Notes under the pieces: model-generated
Told to the model about the DNA's origin: nothing
What the model saw: the letters and a program-made list of their open reading frames with translations, nothing else
Database searches by the model: none
Origin: CANHCC01 sp040381555
GTDB taxonomy: Bacteria > Bacteroidota > Bacteroidia > J057 > RFSG01
Direction of reading: 5' to 3'
Length of the DNA: 26,915 nt
Assembly: GCA_040381555.1 (NCBI GenBank)
Contig: JBEIHC010000031.1
Coordinates: 1 to 26,915 of the forward strand
Translations under genes and position numbers: made by a program
Shown here: positions 8,246-15,111 of the stretch, in pieces
Layout: every line of letters starts with the position of its first letter
How positions within the stretch are numbered: position 1 is the stretch's first letter

Positions 8246-8279
8246 AAAAACCGGGCGATCTCATTTAAGGATCGCCCGG
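8244..8279 (-). terminator. Rho-independent terminator of recA
   Basis: Read on the minus strand, CCGGGCGATC and GATCGCCCGG (8279-8270 and 8260-8251) form a perfect 10-base GC-rich stem with a 9-base loop. Seven Ts follow (8250-8244). It lies about 130 bases after the recA stop and before the convergent bshB1 gene, exactly where recA transcription should end. Confidence 0.9.
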
Positions 8280-8405
8280 CCGTCAATTGCAACCGAGTTC
8301 GGTTACAGCATTCGGTGATTTGAGTGCATCACCAATAATTTATTCTTCTAAATACTTTCAAATTCTTTCTATGACTTTAAGCATTAGTGAAACTCATTTT
8401 TAAAC

Positions 8406-9440
8406 TTATTCTGCAGCATCTACAGCTACCGAAACCCTACCTGAATTAAACATTTCCTTAATCTTACTCTCAATATTGGTCATTAACTCAGGATTGTCTT
8501 TCAATAACTGACGAACGGCATCTCTTCCTTGGCCTAATTTATCCCCATTATAGGAAAACCATGAACCCGATTTCTGTATGATGTTATGCTCAACCGCCAC
8601 ATCTAGTACTTCGCCAGCGCGGGAAATACCTTCTCCATACATAATGTCAAACTCAATCGTCTTAAATGGTGGAGCCACTTTATTCTTCACTACCTTCACC
8701 TTGACACGGTTTCCGGTTACATCTGTGCCATCCTTTAATTGACCTATTCTGCGAATATCCAATCTTACAGATGCATAAAACTTTAAGGCATTTCCTCCCG
8801 TAGTGGTTTCAGGATTTCCAAACATCACCCCAATTTTATCCCGCAACTGATTAATGAAAATACAGATGGAGTTCGTCTTATTGATGGTTCCTGTCAGTTT
8901 CCTTAATGCCTGGGACATTAATCTTGCTTGTAATCCCATTTTGGAATCACCCATTTCTCCTTCAATCTCAGCCTTGGGTACTAATGCCGCAACGGAGTCA
9001 ATCACAATCACATCAATAGCTCCTGAACGAATCAAATTCTCAGCAATTTCCAATGCCTGCTCTCCATTATCTGGTTGAGAGATTAATAAATTGTCTGTGT
9101 CTATACCTAATTTCTCTGCATAAAACCGATCAAACGCATGCTCAGCATCAATGAAAGCAGCAATGCCTCCTGCCTTCTGAGCTTCCGCAATTACATGCAT
9201 GGCCAAGGTCGTCTTTCCGGATGACTCCGGTCCATAAATCTCCACCACTCTGCCTCGAGGCAATCCTCCAACCCCCAATGCCATATCCAATCCTAAAGAA
9301 CCAGTAGGAATAACTTCCATCTCACTGATGGCCTCATCGCTGAGTTTCATTATTATTCCTTTACCATAACTTTTTTCCAGGCGATCCAAAGTCAATTGAA
9401 GCGCCTTCATCTTTTCGTTTTTTACATTTTTCTCTGACAT
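8406..9440 (-). CDS. recA: Recombinase RecA
   Basis: At 344 residues this is full-length RecA, the ATP-dependent DNA strand-exchange protein and activator of LexA-type SOS autocleavage where LexA exists. Visible motifs are the N-terminal helix, Walker A GPESSGKTT (70-78), the Walker B region IDVIVIDSVAALVPKAE, loop L1 with EIEGEMGDSKMGLQARLMSQ, INQLRDKIGVMFGNPETTTGGNALKFYAS (loop L2), and an acidic end. The start is secure: an in-frame TAG lies just two codons upstream. The gene is monocistronic, with its own promoter around 9628-9658 and a strong terminator at 8244-8279. No SOS-box-like palindrome was evident in the leader. The C-terminal tail is short and ends VDAAE. Confidence 0.98.
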   Translation of the reverse strand: MSEKNVKNEKMKALQLTLDRLEKSYGKGIIMKLSDEAISEMEVIPTGSLGLDMALGVGGLPRGRVVEIYGPESSGKTTLAMHVIAEAQKAGGIAAFIDAEHAFDRFYAEKLGIDTDNLLISQPDNGEQALEIAENLIRSGAIDVIVIDSVAALVPKAEIEGEMGDSKMGLQARLMSQALRKLTGTINKTNSICIFINQLRDKIGVMFGNPETTTGGNALKFYASVRLDIRRIGQLKDGTDVTGNRVKVKVVKNKVAPPFKTIEFDIMYGEGISRAGEVLDVAVEHNIIQKSGSWFSYNGDKLGQGRDAVRQLLKDNPELMTNIESKIKEMFNSGRVSVAVDAAE

Positions 9441-9879
9441 AATCTATTCTGCTAATTCACCCGGTACTTCCGGATACATGACTCAAAATAAAGCACTATG
9501 AGATTTCACGCTCCGGACATTTGCCCCCTGTTTTCTCTCATTTTCCTCAGCTCCGAAAACGCCCCAAATCACTTTTATTTGATTATTCGAGTCGTCATTT
9601 CAATGCTTACGCCTTACTTTAGTCTGACAAAATTAATCCTGATTTTCGAAATTGCAAAAAAAATTATCAACAAAACTAAATAAATTAGGAATTTGCACAA
9701 AGAATAGTCGAAGTTAATTTTTTCATAAAATATTGATATTCAATTTTATAAATTCAAAATGAACAAGATATTTCTATTCAGACCAAAACAATTGCATTTT
9801 CGACCTTTATTTCGCCAAATTTTGTAGTTTTTTACTTCTCGTGTGCTGCACCCCATAATTTCCAGCGGAAACTTCTACC
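9441..9879. other. 439-base non-coding region upstream of recA
   Basis: This region holds the predicted recA promoter and a leader of about 180 bases on the minus strand. It also holds the AT-rich tail after the GT-C-like membrane protein gene, which ends at 9880. A 61-codon frame at 9498-9683 on the plus strand is judged spurious. TTTCC/GGAAA close to 9858-9873 forms only a weak hairpin without a T-run. Confidence 0.5.
9628..9658 (-). promoter_or_regulatory. Predicted Bacteroidota-type promoter for recA
   Basis: On the minus strand TTTG (9658-9655) is followed by 19 bases and then TAATTTTG (9635-9628). This fits exactly the known Bacteroidota primary sigma pattern of TTTG or TTG, about 19 bases, TAnnTTTG. 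Transcription should begin near 9621, leaving a leader of about 180 bases before the recA ATG. Confidence 0.65.
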
Positions 9880-11253
9880 CTAAAATGCCCGCATTCGATA
9901 CAGTTCGACAATCGATTCGCCTTTTTTAAAAGTCGCTAATTTCCGGATTGGCAAACTATCTTGCCAACCTTCTTTCATCCCACTTTCATTGGGTCCAAAT
10001 TGATTATCCCAGATGATCAGGTCTGAAGAGGAAAGATCCTCCTGCATACAGGCTTCCAAAGGTCTGCGGATTTTCGTATCAAAAATATCTATCTCTGCTG
10101 CATGAAAAAAATAAGGATGAGCAGCAAAAACTCGTGGATATTTTTCTCTAGGTAACCAATGAGCAACCTGCTTCATCAATTGCTGACGGTCATCCAAGGG
10201 GTAGGGTAAAGGGTATTGAAAAAATGGATCATACACCGCAAATAGCATGGGTAGTGCAATCAATCCTTCTTTCACGAATTTGTTCTGTACAGGCAATAGC
10301 TTCGTAGCATAGTTGAGCCCGGCTAAGGCAATTATAGAGGACAAGGGCACCACTGCAGCCATTACTCTAATTAAACCAAAGGAACCAAACAAGCCAAATT
10401 TCCAAAACAAGGTATGCGCCCCAAAATAGACTAAGAAGGGTCCTGCCAAAAGTGCCAAAGCTTTCCCTTGGCTCTTTAGAAATGCCTGTTGTAAAAGAGC
10501 AATCCCTCCTACAACGACCATAATACTTTGAGGCACTCCAAATATCTCTCGATTGGCCCGAACAAAATGCAACCATTCTCCTTTCCCATAAATATCTTCA
10601 GCACCTTGATAAGGATTTTCAGTTCGTAACCAGAAAAAATCGTCTTTAAGATACCCCCCAATCAAACTGAACACTGCTGTACCAACAATCAACAGAGGAA
10701 TGGGTTTCCATTTTTTCTCCATCAGCAATAATGCACCCCAAAAAAGAATCATCAAATTTCCTTCTGAGCGAACAAAAGGAAGAAAGGAAAGTACCAAACA
10801 GGAGGCATAATATTTTTCCTTTAGAAATAATAAGACAGAGCCGCAAAGTACCACAGCAAATAATGGTTCTGTGAGCCCGGAAATTCCTGTTACAAAAAAT
10901 AATGCATTGAATTGAATCAAAGGAATAGCTAGCCAAGCCCTTTCCCAATTAAGTATTGTAGCAATTCTATACCCAAACCACGCAACAGAAGTTACACAGA
11001 GAATATTGAAGATTTTAATCCCCTGAAAACCAAAAGCTGCAAATGGTGCGGAAAGCATAGTGAACAATGGCTTTCCCCAATGATCCAGAAATAATTTTGG
11101 ATGTGCTGGAGCATACCGGGCAAATAAATAATGCATAAAGCTGTCCTCACCCCCATAGGACCCCTCACTGCGAAAGGACAATACACACATCAGAATGCAG
11201 CCACCGATTAGAGCAATTAAAGGAAGTGGGGAGGGCTTTTTTATTGGGTCCAT
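9880..11253 (-). CDS. Polytopic membrane protein, GT-C glycosyltransferase-like
   Basis: This 457-residue protein has roughly nine to eleven hydrophobic segments, starting at about residues 9-26, and a soluble C-terminal tail of about 100 residues. An acidic GGEDS motif (34-38) sits just after the first membrane segment, followed by HYLFARYAPAHP and DHWGKPLFT. This layout, an acidic first outer loop and many helices, is typical of lipid-linked-sugar GT-C glycosyltransferases (mannosyltransferase-like). The donor and acceptor are unknown. Its start overlaps the end of the RNA methyltransferase gene by 13 bases, so the two are almost certainly co-transcribed. The functional link between them is not obvious. 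A non-transferase membrane protein remains possible. Confidence 0.7.
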   Translation of the reverse strand: MDPIKKPSPLPLIALIGGCILMCVLSFRSEGSYGGEDSFMHYLFARYAPAHPKLFLDHWGKPLFTMLSAPFAAFGFQGIKIFNILCVTSVAWFGYRIATILNWERAWLAIPLIQFNALFFVTGISGLTEPLFAVVLCGSVLLFLKEKYYASCLVLSFLPFVRSEGNLMILFWGALLLMEKKWKPIPLLIVGTAVFSLIGGYLKDDFFWLRTENPYQGAEDIYGKGEWLHFVRANREIFGVPQSIMVVVGGIALLQQAFLKSQGKALALLAGPFLVYFGAHTLFWKFGLFGSFGLIRVMAAVVPLSSIIALAGLNYATKLLPVQNKFVKEGLIALPMLFAVYDPFFQYPLPYPLDDRQQLMKQVAHWLPREKYPRVFAAHPYFFHAAEIDIFDTKIRRPLEACMQEDLSSSDLIIWDNQFGPNESGMKEGWQDSLPIRKLATFKKGESIVELYRMRAF

Positions 11254-11771
11254 TGATTTCTTAAAGCATATAAAACTATTCCTGCAGCGACGGCTACATT
11301 TAGGCTATGTTTGGTTCCAAATTGAGGAATCTCTAGAGAGGTATCACAGAGGGCTAAAGCGGAATCCTGTACACCTTCTACTTCATTTCCCAGAATTAAG
11401 GCCAGACCTTTTTCCTGATTAGGTCGAAATGAATTGACCTCAAGACTTTGGTTCGTTTGTTCTATGGCGGCAATGGTCCAGCCTTGTTCTTTTAAGTGCT
11501 GAATTACCTCAGTTATTTTTGGCGCTGCTTCCCATTGTACAGTCTCCGTCGAGCCTAGTGCGGTTTTTCGAATTTCTGGATTCGGCGGAGTGCCTGTATA
11601 ACCACAGAGATAAATTTTTTCGATTCCGAAAGCATCAGCACTTCTAAAAATAGAACCCACATTATGCAAACTGCGGATATTATCCAATAACAGAATTAGT
11701 GGAATTTTAGGGCTGTTACGGAAGTCTTCAGCCTCCATTCTTCCCAATTCTTCCATACTAAGTTTTTTCAT
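11241..11771 (-). CDS. TrmH/SpoU family RNA 2'-O-methyltransferase
   Basis: At 176 residues this is a compact SPOUT methyltransferase. It shows all three family motifs: motif 1 LLLDNIRSLHNVGSIFRSADAFG (about 27-49, with Asn37 and the catalytic-type Arg43), motif 2 LILGNEVEGV, and motif 3 EIPQFGTKHSLNVAVAAG ending near the C-terminus. It transfers methyl from S-adenosylmethionine to a 2'-hydroxyl of tRNA or rRNA. The exact target nucleoside cannot be assigned. It lacks the extra N-terminal RNA-binding domain of RlmB. It is divergent from mutS and overlaps the membrane protein gene downstream. Confidence 0.9.
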   Translation of the reverse strand: MKKLSMEELGRMEAEDFRNSPKIPLILLLDNIRSLHNVGSIFRSADAFGIEKIYLCGYTGTPPNPEIRKTALGSTETVQWEAAPKITEVIQHLKEQGWTIAAIEQTNQSLEVNSFRPNQEKGLALILGNEVEGVQDSALALCDTSLEIPQFGTKHSLNVAVAAGIVLYALRNQWTQ

Positions 11772-11873
11772 ACAATCTGGGAAACCATTGAATCCGGGTC
11801 CAATCAGGGTTCATTTTTCCAAGTGAGGATAAAATTGTCCACGCATTGGGCAAAAAAACGCTCAGTCTTTCCG

Positions 11874-11881
11874 TATATTTG
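11874..11881 (+). promoter_or_regulatory. Candidate -7 box for mutS (TATATTTG)
   Basis: TATATTTG fits the Bacteroidota -7 consensus TAnnTTTG and lies 32 bases before the mutS ATG. The nearest upstream TTG (11846-11848) is 25 bases away, somewhat farther than usual, so only the -7 element is well supported. Confidence 0.45.
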
Positions 11882-11900
11882 TTTCCACCACAAAGATAAG

Positions 11901-11905
11901 GGAGG
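11901..11905 (+). promoter_or_regulatory. Shine-Dalgarno GGAGG deciding the mutS start
   Basis: GGAGG lies 8 bases before the ATG at 11914, a proper spacing, but only 2 bases before the in-frame TTG at 11908. This favours the ATG. A strong Shine-Dalgarno is unusual in this phylum. Confidence 0.6.
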
Positions 11906-11913
11906 TATTGAAG

Positions 11914-14520
11914 ATGAAAGACAAGGAAACCCCTTTGATGAAGCAATTTAATGCAATCAAAGCCAAATATCCCGGCACTTTATTGCTATTTCGGGTAGGG
12001 GATTTTTATGAAACCTTTGGAGAAGACGCTGTGCAAGCCTCCAAGGTACTCGGAATTGTATTGACCAAAAGAGCCAATGGGGCCGCTTCAGAAATGGAAT
12101 TAGCCGGATTTCCCCATCATTCTCTGGATTCTTACCTACCTAAACTGGTTAAAGCCGGCATGCGCGTAGCTGTTTGTGATCAACTTGAAGATCCGAAACT
12201 GGCTAAAGGAATCGTGAAAAGAGGCGTAACCGACTTGGTAACTCCAGGTATGGTTCTCAACGATAAAGTTTTAGATCAACAAAAAAATAATTTTCTCTGT
12301 TCTTTATGGTTTGAAAATCCTAAAAATATTGGTGCAGCATTTTTAGATATTTCTACGGGAGAATTTTTCTGTCGCTCCGGAGACCCTGATACCATTGCCC
12401 GATTAGTGTTTAGTTTGAATCCTGCGGAAACGATTGTTTGTCGGAAAGACATCAAAGCCTTCAGAGAGCATTTTGGTGAAAAGTTGTACATGCATCGAAT
12501 GGAGGATTGGGCATTTCAATATGATAGTGCCTACCGACAATTAACCACGCATTTTAGTACTGTTTCTCTTAAAGGCTTTGGATTGAATGAAGAGCCCTCT
12601 GAAGTAATTCCTGCAGGAGCTATTCTCATTTATCTGGAACATAATGAGCAGAAGAATATCTCGCATATTAATCGTATCTATCGTTTTGAAGAGAATAACT
12701 TCTTAAGCCTAGATGCCTTTACGATTCGAAACCTAGAATTGTTTGGTTCTGCCCATGCGGATGGGGTAAGCTTATTTTCCGTTTTGAATAAAACTCGAAC
12801 CGTAATGGGGGCAAGGCTTTTACAGAGATGGCTTGCTTTTCCTTTGATTCAAAAAGAGGAGATTGTAAAAAGGCAAAATGCGGTAGAGGCCTATTTGCGT
12901 AATCCTCAATTGCGTGATGCTGTAGGTAAGGTTCTTTCCAGAATTTCAGATATGGAAAGACTCTGTGCCAAATTAGCTACCTATCGAATGAATCCTCGAG
13001 AAGCCTCTTTCCTTCGAAATACCAACAGGGAAATTCAGCCCTTATGTGAAGCGTTAGCCGCTTTCGGAGAAGAAGCCCTGAATACTTGGGTGCAAGAGTT
13101 TAAACCAACCGCAAAAATTCTGGAATGGTGCGATGCTTGGCTGGCCGAAGAACCCTCCCTATCACTTACAGATGGTAAGGTTGTGAAAGAAGGTAATAAC
13201 ACAGAGCTCGACGAATTGCGTAAACTGCTCTATTCGGGAAAAGAATATCTTTTAGAATTACAGCAAAGGGAAATTACTCGTACCGGTATCTCTTCTTTGA
13301 AGGTGGCTTATAATAATGTTTTTGGGTATTACATAGAAATTACCAACGCTCATAAAGATAAGGTTCCGGAAGATTATATTCGTAAGCAAACACTAACCAA
13401 TGCAGAGCGATATATCACACCAGAACTCAAAATCTATGAAGAAAAGATTCTGACTGCTGAAGAGAAAATTCTGAAATTAGAAAGTGGATTATACCAGGAA
13501 TTCATCTCAGGATTAATGTCCTGGATTCCGGAGATGCAGCATAATGCCAGAATGATTGCCAGCGTGGATGCATTGTATTCGTTTGCGGAGCAAGCAATTG
13601 CAGGAAATTACTGCAGACCTAAAGTGGAAGAGGGAGAGGTGATTGACATTGAAGAGGGAAGGCATCCAGTGATTGAAACTCTATTACCCAGAGAAAGTCC
13701 TTACATCCCGAATAGTGTCTTGTTAGATCGAAGTACCCAGCAGGTCATTATTATTACTGGGCCGAATATGGCGGGAAAGAGTGCCTTGCTCAGGCAAACC
13801 GCACTCATTGTTTTAATGGCACAGGCAGGTTCCTATGTGCCGGCTATTTCTGCAAAAATCGGAATCGCAGATAAAATCTACACTCGAGTAGGGGCAAGTG
13901 ATAATCTGAGCGCTGGGGAAAGTACCTTCATGGTAGAGATGAATGAAACTGCACGAATCCTCAATACTTGCACAGATAGAAGTTTAATCTTAATGGATGA
14001 AGTGGGTAGAGGAACCTCCACTTATGATGGTGTATCCATAGCCTGGTCTTTGGTGGAATATTTACATGAAACGGAAGAAAGGCGCGCCAGAACTTTATTT
14101 GCCACACACTATCATGAGCTGAATGAATTAACACATAAGTTTCCTCGCGTTAAAAACTTCAATGTTTCAGTTCGAGAATTAGACGGTCGGGTCTTGTTTC
14201 TCCGAAAGTTGATCCCAGGTGGTACAGAGCATAGTTTTGGTATTCAGGTAGCCGAGATGGCTGGCATGCCTAAGGGAGTAACCAGCAGAGCACGGGAACT
14301 GCTTACACATTTTGAAAGCAGGCGTATGGACCAAAAAGAAGCTGTTGCCGGATTTAAATTTTCTACCCGACAGGAAGTGCAGTTGAATATGTTCGAATTA
14401 AGGGATGAAGATACGCTCGCCATTCGGAGAATTTTATCCGGTTGTGATATTGACCGTATGACTCCAGTTGAAGCTTTATTAAAATTACAGGAAATTAAGC
14501 GAGAATTGGCGGGGGAGTAA
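11914..14520 (+). CDS. mutS: DNA mismatch repair protein MutS
   Basis: From the ATG at 11914 this is 868 residues, a full-length MutS1. The mismatch-probing Phe-x-Glu motif is in GDFYETFGEDA (Phe31, Glu33). The connector, lever and clamp domains follow, with the TGISSLKVAYNNVFGYYIEIT segment at about 450-470. In the ATPase domain, Walker A GPNMAGKSA is at 616-624, Walker B in LILMDEVGRGTSTYDG, and FATHYHELNELT carries the H-loop. Near the end QLNMFEL (823-829) is a likely beta-clamp-binding peptide. The last 35 or so residues contain a helix-turn-helix dimerisation end. It recognises mismatches and recruits MutL, which is also in this window. It diverges from the RNA methyltransferase gene and has its own promoter. 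Confidence 0.97.
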   Translation: MKDKETPLMKQFNAIKAKYPGTLLLFRVGDFYETFGEDAVQASKVLGIVLTKRANGAASEMELAGFPHHSLDSYLPKLVKAGMRVAVCDQLEDPKLAKGIVKRGVTDLVTPGMVLNDKVLDQQKNNFLCSLWFENPKNIGAAFLDISTGEFFCRSGDPDTIARLVFSLNPAETIVCRKDIKAFREHFGEKLYMHRMEDWAFQYDSAYRQLTTHFSTVSLKGFGLNEEPSEVIPAGAILIYLEHNEQKNISHINRIYRFEENNFLSLDAFTIRNLELFGSAHADGVSLFSVLNKTRTVMGARLLQRWLAFPLIQKEEIVKRQNAVEAYLRNPQLRDAVGKVLSRISDMERLCAKLATYRMNPREASFLRNTNREIQPLCEALAAFGEEALNTWVQEFKPTAKILEWCDAWLAEEPSLSLTDGKVVKEGNNTELDELRKLLYSGKEYLLELQQREITRTGISSLKVAYNNVFGYYIEITNAHKDKVPEDYIRKQTLTNAERYITPELKIYEEKILTAEEKILKLESGLYQEFISGLMSWIPEMQHNARMIASVDALYSFAEQAIAGNYCRPKVEEGEVIDIEEGRHPVIETLLPRESPYIPNSVLLDRSTQQVIIITGPNMAGKSALLRQTALIVLMAQAGSYVPAISAKIGIADKIYTRVGASDNLSAGESTFMVEMNETARILNTCTDRSLILMDEVGRGTSTYDGVSIAWSLVEYLHETEERRARTLFATHYHELNELTHKFPRVKNFNVSVRELDGRVLFLRKLIPGGTEHSFGIQVAEMAGMPKGVTSRARELLTHFESRRMDQKEAVAGFKFSTRQEVQLNMFELRDEDTLAIRRILSGCDIDRMTPVEALLKLQEIKRELAGE

Positions 14521-15111
14521 ATTCACTTTCTTGAATTTCAGTAAATGTTATCAATATTAACATTGTACGGATTCAATAAATCTTTGGCTCTTCTTCGTTT
14601 TTATGGGTTTGATAAGACCATTTTCCAAAATTTCGGAATCGCAAATGATTTAAGAATCCCCAAAATCAGTATAATTCCAATTTGTTTTATTTAGGGCGTA
14701 CTCAGAAAGAATAAATCCTTACTATTGCTGAATTACAGACATAATAGTGTTCTTAAAAGCAAGGGGTTATTGCATAAACCAATAAAAAGCGTGCAATAAT
14801 TATACTATCAATTTTAAAAAATCTAAAAATTATAAACTTCGGTTTAGGGTAAACCTATCACCAAGCGGTGTTATCACCCAAATATCAGGCCTTATATTTT
14901 AATAAATTTATGGAATGTATGTGAACGGATTTTAAATATATTGAATGCGTTTCCATGCATTCAGTATTGGATACATCTGTTTAAATGCCTGTATTGCAAA
15001 CAATGAATACTTTCGGAGAAAGCCCTAATTAAACTTATCCTATATTTTCAAAACAATCCCCAATCAATCGATATTCATAACTCATCACTCCCTCAAAAAA
15101 ACAGAGTTGAA
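14521..15111. other. 591-base AT-rich convergent intergenic region
   Basis: No gene, tRNA or rRNA is supported between the convergent mutS and surface-protein genes. It holds several small hairpins. AATGTTA/TAACATT is at 14544-14564, GGTTTA/TAAACC at 14841-14855, CACC/GGTG at about 14860-14870, and TGAATGC/GCATTCA at 14942-14963. None has a clear T-run. Just before the surface-protein gene ends, 15077-15090 carries ATAACTC ATCACTC, an echo of the heptads at the window ends. Confidence 0.5.

Noticed and set aside
9498..9683. 61-codon plus-strand frame upstream of recA
   Set aside because: It covers the recA leader and promoter in antisense, is low in complexity with no recognisable domain, and lacks a good ribosome binding site.
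11908..11913. TTG start for mutS two codons upstream
   Set aside because: The Shine-Dalgarno GGAGG is only two bases from the TTG but eight from the ATG at 11914.
13759..13785. MutS Walker A ends in Ala instead of Thr (GPNMAGKSA)
   Set aside because: As far as I recall this variant is usual in Bacteroidota MutS; the Lys and Ser are intact, so it is not a sign of inactivation.
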